This document shows, one piece after another, positions 1-11,000 of a stretch of 64,000 nucleotides of DNA. Positions within the stretch are counted from its first letter, which is position 1, and every line of letters begins with the position of its first letter. This DNA comes from Akebia trifoliata (lineage: Eukaryota > Streptophyta > Magnoliopsida > Ranunculales > Lardizabalaceae), in assembly GCA_017979445.1 (NCBI GenBank), contig CM030715.1:14409660-14473659 (forward strand), read 5' to 3'. The position numbers and the translations under genes are program-made. The notes under the pieces were generated by a model. It saw only the letters and a list, made by a program, of their open reading frames with translations. It searched no databases and was not told the origin of the DNA.

Positions 1-1424
1 TCTTCTTTTTCAGATATTTGCATTCTTCAGACTTACTTCTTCTCTATTGGCCAAGACTACATTTGGTGGCGAAAACCTCATTAGGGACCGTCACTCAGGT
101 AAGAGGGGGGTTAGGGGGTTTATGATTGACTGAGCGGATGAGAAGGATTGGGTCAAACGAGAGTTGAGTATTGGATACCATGTTCAAAGTCTGAGGAGGT
201 TGGTAAGTGGGTAGAAGGTTGGTGGTAACATTTGGCTGCTCAAGGGCAGGGACAGTAACTTTTTTGGTGCGACGCAACGATCAGTAAGATGACCTGGATT
301 TTGATAAAACTCACAAAATAAGTTGGGATTGTGAGAAGTGGGGAGTGGATTTGGTAAAGGTCGAGGTAGGAGTGGTGCAATGAGCCATTTATTTAATAAT
401 TTCTAAAAGACAATACTCAAAGGCATACCAAGATTGGTGAATTTCATACGTGATCGAGGTTGACTAGGGTTAACTTGGTTATTAGGTAGGATAGTAGATT
501 GGACGGGTGTAGTAGACGTATTGGCTACATAGGCGTGATCAGCACTAGACTTGAAATTGGTGAAAGGCTTTTTGAACTTGTTGTCAACAGGATTGGAAAG
601 GATTCCGGAAGTGAAAGCATTTTCCAATTGGCTACCAGCTTGCAATAGATACTCAAATGTAGGAAAGTATTGGGAGACTAGATATCGGGCATACCCTTGC
701 GAGAGATTTTTTAAGATAATAGCCACTTGTTCTTTCTCTGAAGGTCTATCCCACATTTGTGCAGCCTTGGCCCTCTAACGATCGATAAAGTCAGTAAATG
801 TTTTCCCATTCTTCTGTTTATTTGACTCCAAGTCCCTTCTTGAAGTTTCAATTTTGGTACTGTATTTGTACTAATGCCAGAAAGCTTTTGACATATTCTC
901 CCATGTACCTACCGTAGTTGAATCTTGAGACATCAGCCATCGTAGAGCTGATCTTGACAGAGTTTGCTGAAATAGTAATGTCATATGTTCGTTGCTAAGC
1001 CCCATAGTGTGCATGTTAATGACATATACTTTGAGATGTGTTCTTGCACAACCTACTCCATTGAACTTATCCATTTCATGCATCACAAATTTCTCCAGCA
1101 ATTGAATCCTAGGGATACGGTTCAGAGCTTCAATGCCTGCTGCAATTTCATCGATTCCCTTTATACTTTTCAAAGCTGACTCCAACTGAGACATCCTATT
1201 GACTAACATCAGGTTTTCACCGACATATTCTTCATCTCCGTTGAGTTCAAAAACTTCATGTGGACGTTTCTCTTCTACCTTTTTCCTTTTGGGTTGTCAA
1301 GAGGATTACTTGTTGATGCTGAAGTCTGTTCTAGAGCTTTCACCTTGCCTTTTATACTATTGATATCATTGGCAAAGACTGCTAAAATCTTACAGATCTC
1401 TATAAGCTCAGATTCTGAAGCCAT
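1..1424 (-). pseudogene. gag: Tat gag polyprotein, disrupted (A1)
   Basis: The likely start is the ATG at 1424 (MASESELIEI). After a frameshift near 1270 come the capsid-like segments LLEKFVMHEMDKFNGVGC and SALRWLM (871-1209). Another frame carries EKEQVAIILKNL and FPTFEYLLQAGSQLENAF (403-756). A zinc-knuckle-like CEFYQNPGHLTDRC follows near 278-320, and the C-terminus ends at a stop near 95. The same blocks occur in the same order in the B1 gag at 61748-63188. Gag would form the cytoplasmic particle that packages element RNA. At least three frame breaks and in-frame stops make it non-functional. Family assignment is firm; exact break positions are approximate. Confidence 0.8.
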
Positions 1425-2725
1425 TTCTGCCTGTTGACTTGGTATTGACATTCGTTCTAACCGATTGGACTTGCGACTCTAACTAGGAAATAGACGCTTG
1501 ATTTTGGGCGCAATGATAGTCCTGAAACCCCATCAAAGGTGGAGTAGGCTTTTAGCAATTAGAAATATAGGTCCCTCTTGATAGCATTGGTTAAGTTAAA
1601 CCCCTAGATTCAAAAAATCTAACCGATGAAATATTTCGATCACGAAACATTACATGAAGATGATTTACCGATTGATCATTAATCTTAGAAAATTTTGAAT
1701 CACGATTAAGGGTTGTACGCTTTTCTAAAAGTAAGATCCAGATTGTACTAATCAGTACATCCCTTAATATGATTTTTTTTACTGATCCTGATCTTGTTAG
1801 ATATGAAATATTCAGTCCATTGAATTAAATTGGCCGATACAAGGTGATTGGGACCATGTACCCATTTGAATTTGGGTCGATTTGACCCAATAAATCTAAA
1901 TATTCTACTTGAATCACTTCATCAACAATTTTTAAGCCAATTAGTTCAATCGGTCCATGTGTTGATCCTAAGATCCATTTACCAATTGAGCTAATTAGTT
2001 TAATTTGATATTGATCGGCATGTCTCATCAATTAAGTTTACTGGTTGGATCGGTATTGCGGGTTCGATTGGAGTGGTGTGGACTGGTCTACACACTTACC
2101 TTTTGATTGAATTAAATAGAGCAACCCGGGAACACCCACAATAAATTCGAGGCGTGACCTATAAGGGAGGTTTCTAGATTCGAAGCTTATTACGTGCAAT
2201 GCATTTTTATCTGACCACCCTTGCCCAAGTACACCTATATACCTCTCGAGCGTACTCAATCAGACGGTACGTGGTGACTTGGTTTGATATACCGTATAGG
2301 TGATAATCTAAGACTCCAACTCACTTCTCTGAAGTCAAAAGCAGCCAGTTTAATCCCTAGATGAAAGGTGGAGCGCGATGCTTGAGCAAAGACACTCTTA
2401 AATTACCTCTTTTCTAGAATAGACGTAGTCTATCCTCCTAATACCATAGTACATCGAAGCAGGATCTCGCTTAGGCACTGGTTTTGACCAAGAAGTGCAA
2501 TTGATGTACTTGGATCATCTTTGATATGCTTATGGGTATGAGTCAAGAGTTGTAGCTTTTATAAATGGTTTGGCATCCCACGAGGAGACCAACCATGTAC
2601 TAGTACTACGTTGGCAACAGGGGCATGTGACCGTGCGACTTACAATAGGTCAAAGGTTCAGGTCGCTCCAACTTGGGTGCATCGATATACCTTTCAAAGT
2701 CACCTGATCAGACGGTACTGATGCC

Positions 2726-2749
2726 CCAGTTTAATATACCCTAAGGTAC
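2726..2749 (-). other. Conserved Tat leader block
   Basis: On the minus strand this 24-bp block reads gtaccttagggtatattaaa followed by CTGG. It recurs with one difference at 24847-24870 (A2) and with two at 60975-60998 (B1, another LTR family). It is flanked by further collinear leader sequence. Non-coding conservation across families suggests a cis-acting RNA or DNA function, such as packaging, dimerisation or translation. The function is not known. Confidence 0.6.
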
Positions 2750-3390
2750 GTGACTGGAGTTGTGATTTTCATGAATGACGTTGCATCTCCGAAGAGATCG
2801 GACCACTCAATAGTGCCATGTTGGCTATATTGGGACATCCAAGCGTGCAAAACAGTAAACATGCATGTGGTGTGTGCAAAACAGCTTGGGGTGTGCCCGG
2901 GGCCTTTTCAAATAAATGGGCCCATGGGCCTGATCATACCATTACACATTGATACCATATGCATATTAGTCAAAATAAATATCAATCCAATAACATCATT
3001 AAGATTACAAATAAGCACATCAACTATATATCTGATCAAGATTAATGGCAAATCAATTAATTAGTATGGCATAGAATAATTGATCAAACCCAAACATTGC
3101 AATAAGCATAATTTTTATAATTTTTAAGGTCCAATCAATGATCACTTTTGGGTGATCCAAAATAAATCGAGATTCTAATAGATGTTACATTGATGATAGA
3201 ATGATAATTGTTGAGATGAGGAGCTATGAACCCTCTTTTTTTAAAAAATTATTAAAAAAAAACTAGAAACACATCCTAAAAGAAAATCAAATAGAAAGAT
3301 CCTAGTGCCAAATGAGCTCGCTCTCAGGAACATTAACTGTGCTAACACTAGATAAATTCGGATTTTCTGTGAATTAGAAAAATACAATAC

Positions 3391-3956
3391 GAACTTGCAT
3401 CGATGATATATAAGGCTCCTGATAATGAAATCGAGTGAATTCAGATTTTAAATTAATTTACTCGATGGGATCTACATTTTATTAATAGGTGCCCAGACCT
3501 AATTCTGACTAAAATGTTCTGTAAAAATATTTTAACATTGCTGTCCCAACCTTCTTTCAACAAGAATTCCAGATTTACAGATTAATCCGAACTTGCATCA
3601 ATAATATCCAAGGCTTAGAATAACAAAATTGAGTGAATTCAGGATCTAAATTAATCTACTCGATGAGATATACATTTTATTAATAAGTGTCCAGACTTAA
3701 TTCTCACTAGAATGTTCTGTAAAAATGTTTTAACATTACTGTCACAACTTTCATTAAGAAACAATTTCAGATTTACAGATTAATCTAAACTTACATCAAT
3801 GATATCCAAGGCTCCCGATAACGAAATTGAGTTAATTCAGGTTCTAAATTAATCTACTGGATGAAATCTACGTTTTATTAATAGGTGCCCAAACTTAATT
3901 CTCACTAGAATGTTCTGTAAAAACGTTTTAACATTACTATCCCAACCTTCATCATT
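3391..3956 (-). repeat. 198-bp tandem repeat, nearly three copies
   Basis: Copies begin at 3391, 3589 and 3787 with (g/a)aactt(g/a)catc and run through ttttattaata and gaatgttctgtaaaaa to cccaaccttc; the third ends near 3956. Spacing is exactly 198 bp twice. The copies differ by scattered substitutions. The array lies in the A1 leader next to the PBS and is absent from the A2 leader, so it arose within this family. Confidence 0.85.
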
Positions 3957-4186
3957 CCATCATTTTCATATGTCAATTTGAATATTTCATTATTTAGTGG
4001 TCATCAAAACTGACCCTTAATTGGACAAAAATACAATATCCAAAATCATCCACAATCAAGCCATAAAAATAAATAAATAAATAAACAAATAAACAAATAA
4101 AATAATTTGAACTAAATAATAAAAAAAACTAGGTCATCCTGGCAATGCTCCCATACTTGGGATTTTTCAAGTCTGATCCTCCATAG

Positions 4187-4204
4187 TCCCCAGCGGAGTC
4201 GCCA
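4187..4204 (-). other. Primer-binding site, tRNA-Arg type (A1)
   Basis: The minus strand reads TGGCGACTCCGCTGGGGA, one base from the LTR end. It is complementary to a plant tRNA-Arg 3' end plus CCA, as is usual for Tat/Ogre elements. B1 has the same site with one change (60593-60610). Confidence 0.85.
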
Positions 4205-4804
4205 CTGAAAGCGCCCTCGATCCGCGGGGTGCGTGGATCTACTTTTGACATTTGAGGTTTGGGAGTTGCTACTTAGTTATTACGGTCTAAGAACCGAACA
4301 TTGACTCGAAACGGATAAACAAACAACTAATCTACTAAAAAATACTGAGTCCGGGGATCATATTACGGGTTGGAAGGTGTTAAGCACCAACCCCGCCCAG
4401 CAAACATCGGTCTTTACTAATTCTAAAAAATGACTACATTGTTAAAAAGACCTAAATAATAATAATAATAATAAATATTTACCTTTACAACGCAATGATT
4501 TTATTCCTTCAGATCTGATAGAACAGCTCCTCGTATAGTATTTCTCGCTTTGTTCTGTCACCGGATTCGTTTCAGACCTCCAAAACGAAGTACCTCCTTC
4601 TTAGATCTGAATATTTCTAATTTTTTTATGGATTTCTAGGTGTTTTTGAGGGGTTTCTAACTGTTTTTTAGCTAAAGTTGGGGTATGGATGTTGGGTAAG
4701 GAGTTAGGGTTTCAAAATTAGGGTTTATCGGAGGCTAGAAAAATTTTTTGACCTACTTTTCTTAGGATTTATTTTTTGATACGAAAATAGGTTGTAGGGA
4801 CCCT

Positions 4805-4812
4805 TATTTATA
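4805..4812 (-). promoter_or_regulatory. TATA box of family A LTR
   Basis: TATAAATA on the minus strand, followed by AAGGGTCCC. The same element, with the GGGTCCC context in most copies, occurs in every family A LTR: 23552-23559, 30897-30904 and 40494-40501 (minus). Conservation in four copies supports a real promoter. Confidence 0.75.
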
Positions 4813-4842
4813 GATTTTTTAAAGTGCCTTTTAGATAGAGTT

Positions 4843-5175
4843 AGTGTTTAATTATAATTATTTTAGATAGAGTTAGTGTTTAATTAGAATTATTTTTAAA
4901 TAGAGTTAGTGTTTAGTTAGAATTACATTAGATAATTTTATAGTTTAATTAGAATTCTATTAGATAGTTTTAGAATTTAATTAGGTTTCTTTTAGATAGT
5001 TTTAGAGTTTAATTAGAATTCTATTAGGGTTTTGACTTTGGTCTTATTAGATTGATTAGTGTTTTGACTTAAGTCTCACTTGATTGACTAGAATTTAGGA
5101 TTTTGACTTAAGTCTTACTTGATTGAGTTGAATTTTAAGATTTTGACTTAAGTCTTAGTTGATTGATTTGAATTT
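4843..5175 (-). repeat. Two short tandem-repeat tracts in the A1 LTR
   Basis: 4843-5020 holds about six diverged copies of a 30-35 bp unit built on agatagagttagtgtttaat. 5030-5175 holds about four copies of a unit built on ttttgacttaagtctTacTT plus gattga. The second tract corresponds to the minisatellites in the other family A LTRs (30550-30735 and 40685-40860), where copy number differs. Confidence 0.7.
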
Positions 5176-5809
5176 TAATTAAGATTTTACTTTACATTAA
5201 TTAATATTTTAATTATTAATTTCAAAATTTTTAATAATTAAAATTGTAAAATTACCATTTTGCCCTAGGAAAGAACTTTTTGCGTTTTAAGTCATTTTTT
5301 AATGTTTCAGGATGTTTTGGAATCGAATTTTCGTAAGGAATTCAATGGGAATATTGGTTTTTGTCATTTATGAATTTTTTTATGCAAAATGATCTTGAAC
5401 TTTATGAGGGCATTTTCGTAAATTTGTCAAATTTTGTGAAAATTGGTAAAATAGTTTATTTGATTTCGATTTGTTGTTTTATGTGTTTGAAAGGATTTTT
5501 CTAAGCGTAATGTAGGTTCTAGGGATATTTTGAGATTAAGGGTATTTTGATAATTTGATCATTTTTTAGTGATTTTTATCTTGAAGCTTCTTTTTGTCTG
5601 AAAAATGATGATTTCTATATTTTGGAGGTTATATTTTCCTAGCGTAGCGTCGTTTCTACAGTTTTGATAGTTTGAGATACCTCATCCCAATTTCTGAAAC
5701 ATATCTACCAACAAAATATAGTAATGGAATAATCATCCGTCATTGGGAACCGTTGCAATCGGGTTGACGAGTTGATTAATCAGGCGAATGCAAAAATCGG
5801 GTGTTTACA

Positions 5810-6793
5810 GTTAGCTCCTTAGATCGGAAAGTTTAGCAAATGAAATCAAATGAGGGAATATAAACAAAGTATAATTCCTTAAACTTTCTACTACCAATTA
5901 TCTAGTTTAAGCTTACTTTATCTTTATCTAATCTAAGCATAAAGTATTTATATTAAGAATAAAAGGTGCAAGAAATCTTAAAGAGAACTCATGAGTATTT
6001 TAGATAAAAGAAAGGCATTAAACTAAAAACAACACAAGAACTTGCTCTAGGTTTTTCCATTCTCCAATAGAGGGGAACTTAGCCTAATGTCATTGTAAGA
6101 GTGGGAAGATAAGAGATGAAATAACTTTTCTTTATTTCATGGAAAAATTTATAAATTCTTCTTCTTCTACTTCTTATAAGACTATTTAACCAAAAAGAAA
6201 ATAAGTAGAAGATAAAAATAACAAAATATAAGTGAAGAGGCTAAGAGCCTTAGATTAAAATAGTCTTGGATAAGAGAACCAAGAGGGGGTATTTCTTTAG
6301 AGATTGAAGCTCTATTTATAGAGAAAAATATGTGTAAAAGAGTCCAAAATTATCCTCCACTTTTCTTTGCACAAAAGGACAAAAGATGAGAATATGAGTT
6401 AAGGATTAGGACATTTCAAAGTGGGCCCAAATGCTTTTTGCCTTGAGATTTTGATTCTAAAATGTTAATTTTTTGCACAAGAAATACACGAAATTAGATT
6501 TATCTAGTAAATGAATTTATTTATGTATGGTGTTTCGAGGCTTATCATGATTATTACATTAATATGAAGAAATATGGACAAAAATCAAGATAAATGTATG
6601 GGAAACGTGCGTATAATTTAGTGTTTCAAGACACTCATCACACCCCCAAACTTATATTTTTTCTAGTCCCTAAAAAAAATATTATCACTTTCGCAGGCAC
6701 CTCGACTGTATTTAGCGAATGCAGCGAGCCCTTGAACCACTAGGTTCCCCTAGTGGACGAGTTTGACTCGTGAGGGTTTGTAGAAAATATACC
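5810..6793 (-). repeat. Athila 3' LTR, truncated by A1 insertion
   Basis: This stretch is collinear with 18503-19520 of the 5' LTR (shared gttagctcctta at one end, tcgtgagg and tataccaca at the other). The missing LTR end, equivalent to 18169-18502, should lie beyond element A1, left of the window. The 5' copy carries about 25 bp near 19225 that this copy lacks. Confidence 0.85.
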
Positions 6794-7959
6794 ACAAAAT
6801 TGAAAATAACTTTGAAGTAAAATTAATCAAAATCAAAACTTATATTGAAAAACACAAGTCTTTTTTTTTTTTTGTCAGTCAATTGGAAGTAATGCTTGGT
6901 ATAGAGTTCCAACCCTTATTTCTCTACGATAAAATTTAGACTTAAATTGACCTTTGAGCAATAGTGGTTCTAACTCAGAAATTTAAGAGATTCGATTTCT
7001 TAGAATGAGTTTCAACTTTCTAACTACTCAAGAATAGCTGAAATAACTTAGGATTTAATTCTAAACTTAGCATCCTATCTGGGGTAGTGAGAAGTGTGGA
7101 CATTCACTTTAATACATTTGAGGGACTTTATCTGTGATATTCCAGTATACTCACATTTTTACACTTGATGGCTTTCTTCATACTGAAACTCTACATAAAT
7201 TTTTAGATCTTTGATTTTTTTTTTCTTGCTCTATTACTTCTTCGCTATTTTTCTAAGAAAAGTAGGTTGCCCTTTTCAAGGTACCCAGTCTAATTCAATG
7301 GTTACTATACAAGGTGTATCTAACCCAGTTTTTTTTTCTTTTAATCAGCCAACCAATTGAACAAGGAAGTCAAAGTTCATCAAAACCAATTTTTTCTTAA
7401 ACTCTAGGTAGAAAGAAGGTAAGAAGCTCTCTTAATATAATCTAGACTCTTGGTAAGCTCATTAGAAGTGACTATAAACCAAAAGGTAACTTTGCTCTAA
7501 CTTTTACCTAAGAGAAACACAAATGGGGACTCCAGATCATAACTTCCAATGAAATACTAATTAAATATTTTTAACTAATTGTTTAAAGATACAAGCTAAG
7601 ATTTTGAGCAAAATACAACAAAGTCGCCAAAAAAATTATTATATTCTTTTTAGAATTTTCAAATTTTTATATTTTTTTAATAAGAGAAGAAAATAATAAC
7701 TAGAAATTCGACCCATATACCCCAAACTTAAACATTATATTGTTTTCAATATTTCAACGTATGCATGCAAAGGTAAAATTGAAATTGACAAAATGAAATC
7801 AAGTGGGTTAGATAGCACCTGAGAAAGACCTTACAGTCATGTTAATATTTAACACAATGTCACCTGAATTGTGTGGGTTGCCTCCCAAAAGCGTTAAGTT
7901 TAACGTCTTTAGCAAGATGAAAACTTAGTTAGTTTTGATAGATGGGGTCATCGAGGAGA
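6794..7959 (-). other. Athila 3' untranslated region
   Basis: There is no ORF of note. On the minus strand, part of this stretch (about 6794-7180) matches 35334-35713 in the opposite orientation, which identifies it as a repeated Athila 3' end. The env-like gene found in some Athila elements is not recognisable here. Just inside the left end a cysteine-free, AT-rich stretch leads to the LTR start TGTGGTATATTTTC. Confidence 0.65.
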
Positions 7960-9548
7960 AGAATTTCTTCCTATAGAACATACTCGAGAAAAGGTTTGAC
8001 ACGTTGGGCATTCACTTTGAAAGTAGATCTGTCCTTAGGATTAAGGACTTCAATAGCACCATGGGGGTAAACTTTTTGGATAATATATGGGCGAGTCGAT
8101 CGAGACTTGAGTTTTTCTAGAAAAAGGTGGATTCTATTTCATACAACAAAATTCTTTGATTGGGAATGAAATTCCTCCTAAGAATGTGCTTATTGTGAAA
8201 GAATTTGATACTCTCTTTGTACCTTTAGGCACAATCATACGAGTCATTTCTAATCTCTTCTAACTCATCTAGTTGTAACTTTCACTTTTCACCAGCTTTA
8301 ACAACATAAAAGTTGAGGCATTTGATCGTCCAATATGCACGATGCTCGAGTTCTACAAGGAGATGACAGACCTTGCCAAAAACTAACCGGTAGGGAGACA
8401 TTCCTATGGGTGCCTTAAATGCGGTCCTATAGGCCCAGAGTTAATCACTTAATCTAAAAGACCAAGCTTTCCTTGAAAGATTGACTATTTTTTCTAAGAT
8501 AATCTTTACTTTTCTATTAAAAATCTCCACTTGCCCACTTATTTGTGGGTGGTAAGGTATGGCAACCTTATGCGTTATAAGATATTTCTTCATAAATGTA
8601 ACAAAGATCTTGTTGTAAAAATGCGAGCCACCGTCACTTATGATAACTCACGGAGTACTGAATATTGAAAAGATCATCTCCTTGATGAATTTTATCACAA
8701 CCTTGTGATCGTTAGTTCTACATTCTACAGTTTCGACCCATTTTGACACGTATTCAATGGCAACTAAGATGTATTGGTAACCCTGGAAGATAGAAAAGGG
8801 TCCCATGAAGTCTATACCCCACACGTCAAAAATTTCGATGATCAGGATAGGATTTTGAGGCATTTCATTTCTCTTGGAGATTTTTCCTAATCTCTGACAT
8901 ATATCACAAGATTTGGTAAACTCGTGGGCATCATGAAAAATACTGGGCCAAAAAAATCACACTGTAAGATTTTCATAGTGATTTTCTTACCACTAAAGTA
9001 CCCTCCACAGGCATGATTATGGCAAAACTCTAGGATATTGACTTAATCACAGGTTGGAATACAACGTCTAATGATTTGATCGGGATAATACTTAAATAAG
9101 TATAGCTCATTCTAGAAGTACCATTTTATTTTCGACAGAAAATGGAGTTTCTCTTGATTATTCATTTCGATTGGAAATTGACCTGTAACTAGGTAGTTGA
9201 CAATATCTGTGTACCATGGAGCGTTGGTTTGAGAGACTTGCATAAGTTGCTCATTGGAAAATGATTCAGAGATGGGTAAGGACTCCTCAGATAGTTTATT
9301 AACTATCCTAGACAAGCGATCAACTAAGACATTTTCTGTCCTATTTTTGTCTCAGATCTCGAGATCAAATTCTTATAGTAGTAGAATTCGATGGATTAGC
9401 CTTGTTTTAGCATGTTTCTTTGATAGAAGGTACTTCAAAGATGCGTGGTCTGTGTAAATCACGACTTTAGATCCTATGAGGTAGGGGCAAAATTTTTCAA
9501 TGGCATAGATCACAGTTAGCATTTCCTTATCTGTTGTAGAGTAGTTAA
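7960..9548 (-). pseudogene. pol: Athila pol: RNase H C-terminus and integrase, broken
   Basis: Right to left: the RNase H part ([35 protein letters not shown]) begins at the solo-LTR junction 9548. Next come the degraded zinc-binding domain of integrase (8870-9110), the integrase core [20 protein letters not shown] (8648-8863) and, near 8480-8640, [10 protein letters not shown] with [12 protein letters not shown]. The tail [12 protein letters not shown] and the end TFKVNAQRVKPFLE lie near 7970-8100. Integrase would insert element cDNA into the genome. Several stops and frameshifts interrupt it. The domain order and conserved tail make Athila the clear lineage. Confidence 0.82.
9544..9548. repeat. 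Target-site duplication GTTAA, left copy
   Basis: GTTAA directly precedes the TGTAACACCCC start of the solo LTR and is repeated at 13001-13005 directly after its CA end. Confidence 0.92.
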
Positions 9549-9968
9549 TGTAACACCCCAGATTTTTAACTCATATCTCGAGGAAATTAAATGGTGAGAT
9601 TGGGAGGAAAATGTCGAATGTGAGATTTAGAGTAAAATACTCGAATATAGCTATGATTAATTTTGAGGAAAATCGACTTCGCCATTAGATTCAAAAGGAT
9701 CGAAATATATACATTAGCCTGTAAGCAAGTTTGAATTCGAGTTCGGAGGAAAAAGTTATAAAAATCCTCGAATTTCGCGTTAAGTGGGACCCAAAACAGT
9801 GGAATTTCGTTAGAGCGAGAATCAAAAATATTTGATGACACCATTAGATCCGAATCGAAAAATTATTCGAAATGGTATATTCGTTTGTCATTTTTCGAGT
9901 CCGAATAGTTAAGTTACGATCGAAACTAGAAAGAAGGGGGAAATTACAAGTATGCCCCTCAGCTTTAT

Positions 9969-9976
9969 TATAAAAA
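9969..9976 (+). promoter_or_regulatory. Probable TATA box of the solo LTR
   Basis: TATAAAAA lies about 420 bp into the LTR, upstream of the segment that in a full element would be transcribed. The related LTR has TATAAAAT at 33100-33107 in a comparable place. Confidence 0.5.
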
Positions 9977-10682
9977 GGAATCTGATTTCTTTTATTTCAT
10001 TCTTTCCTCTTCTTCTCTAAGAAAATCCCAAACGACAGCCACTTCTCCACCCTAGGGTTTCGACCCATTTCCGTCAAGTTTGTGAGCGAACGAGTCCGAG
10101 TTGAACCTCGACGAAGAAGACAAAGTTGTCGGCCACAACGAGGGCTACAACTTCACCACCTTTGGTTGTTCATTCTTGTTCGTTTTCTCCACCCTCCATC
10201 AAAAAAATCAGCCGGGTAGCTCGAGTAAACCTCCACACATTCCATCCGAGGGCTTCATCGAGTTAGGAGCTAGGTATATACTTCATTGTAGAAGCGAATA
10301 AGAACGTCATTGTCGGATACCTTGCAGACCCTCGCTCGTTACGCATCCAAGTCAGCCCAACCTCGACTCTTGAGCCATCCAACCCTGATTTGCAGTGCTA
10401 GCTTGTATCCTTGGCGTCCACAACCAAGTAAGGGACTTTCAATTCTTATTGGTAGCTTTAGATTTCTGAAACTTGCATTTAGGGATTTTGTTAAAAATGT
10501 GTTGTTTGTTTTAAATCATAGAGATTTTGTTTGAATGGAAATTCATGCTAGAAATAAAGATTTGATGTGTTTAATCTATGTTTTAAATGTTGAATTCGTG
10601 GGTGGATTGAGGGATTTGAGGATGGAACAAAGATCCAAAGAAGGGATCGAAAAACCAAAAATCGCGAGTGAGGTTCAGGCTG

Positions 10683-10835
10683 TCGGCAGGTAGGGTCGGT
10701 GCCACCGCACCTGCCGAAGGCATTCTGTCGGTTCCACCGACAGAATGAAGCTTCTGCCACCGAAAATTTTCTTCTGTCGGCAGGAACCATCGGTTCCACC
10801 GACAGAACAAGGTTCTGCTGCCGACAGCACTGTTC
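10683..10835 (+). repeat. CTGTCGG hairpin cluster in solo LTR
   Basis: A GC-rich island of about 150 bp contains several inverted repeats. TCGGCAGGT (10683-10691) pairs with ACCTGCCGA (10709-10717). ATTCTGTCGG (10722-10731) pairs with CCGACAGAAT (10737-10746) around a 5-base loop. A third TTCTGTCGG/CCGACAGAA pair follows near 10771-10807. The related LTRs at 19.5 and 33.5 kb lack this island. Confidence 0.8.
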
Positions 10836-10920
10836 TGAGTCAAAAACAAACTCTGACTCTTGGCTTGACTTCCTCACACCTTATACACTGTTTGTCACCC
10901 TTTATTTCATTAAAAACATT

Positions 10921-11000
10921 TAAGTAAATGTCCTCTTTAATTTTTACTTTCCATTTACTTTAAGTAAATGTCCTCTTTAATTTTTACTTTCCATTTACTT
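10921..11000 (+). repeat. Exact 40-bp tandem duplication
   Basis: 10921-10960 is repeated without change at 10961-11000. The perfect identity suggests a recent event inside the solo LTR. Confidence 0.9.

Larger units (their letters stand above)
1425..4186 (-). other. Long untranslated leader of Tat element A1
   Basis: There is no credible coding sequence between the PBS and gag; short ORFs here are unconserved. On the minus strand the leader is collinear with that of A2 (24167-25530), including the repeated GGTATATCAAA-type motifs and the block at 2726-2749, and more weakly with the B1 leader (60611-61747). The part nearest the PBS carries a 198-bp tandem array not seen in A2. Leaders of this length are usual for the Tat/Ogre group. 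Confidence 0.7.
1..5809 (-). mobile_element. Tat-lineage Ty3/gypsy element A1, 5' half
   Basis: Read on the minus strand, the order is LTR (5809 to 4206), tRNA-Arg-like PBS, a leader of about 2.7 kb, then gag running off the left window edge. LTR and leader match element A2 (22665-31496) and solo LTR 39895-41634, so this is the same family, called A here. The gag matches that of element B1 at 61.7-63.2 kb and resembles Tat/Ogre gag. Protease, RT, integrase and 3' LTR would lie left of position 1. The right border abuts an Athila LTR at 5810, so A1 inserted into that LTR; its target duplication cannot be tested because the left end is outside the window. Confidence 0.85.
4206..5809 (-). repeat. 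5' LTR of Tat element A1 (1604 bp)
   Basis: On the minus strand it begins TGTAAACACCC and ends GCGCTTTCA, immediately before the PBS. It matches both LTRs of A2 and the solo LTR at 39895-41634 over its whole length. It contains a TATA box (4805-4812) and two short tandem-repeat tracts. Confidence 0.9.

Noticed and set aside
2750..3064. 104-codon plus-strand ORF
   Set aside because: Antisense to the A1 leader; the homologous A2 leader does not keep this frame.
6794..7959. Search for an env-like gene of Athila
   Set aside because: No frame with transmembrane or signal features of useful length was seen; only non-coding 3' region.
10101..10534. Two ORFs in a region with a more gene-like composition
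   Set aside because: Both lie inside the solo LTR and the matching stretches of the related LTRs are not open.
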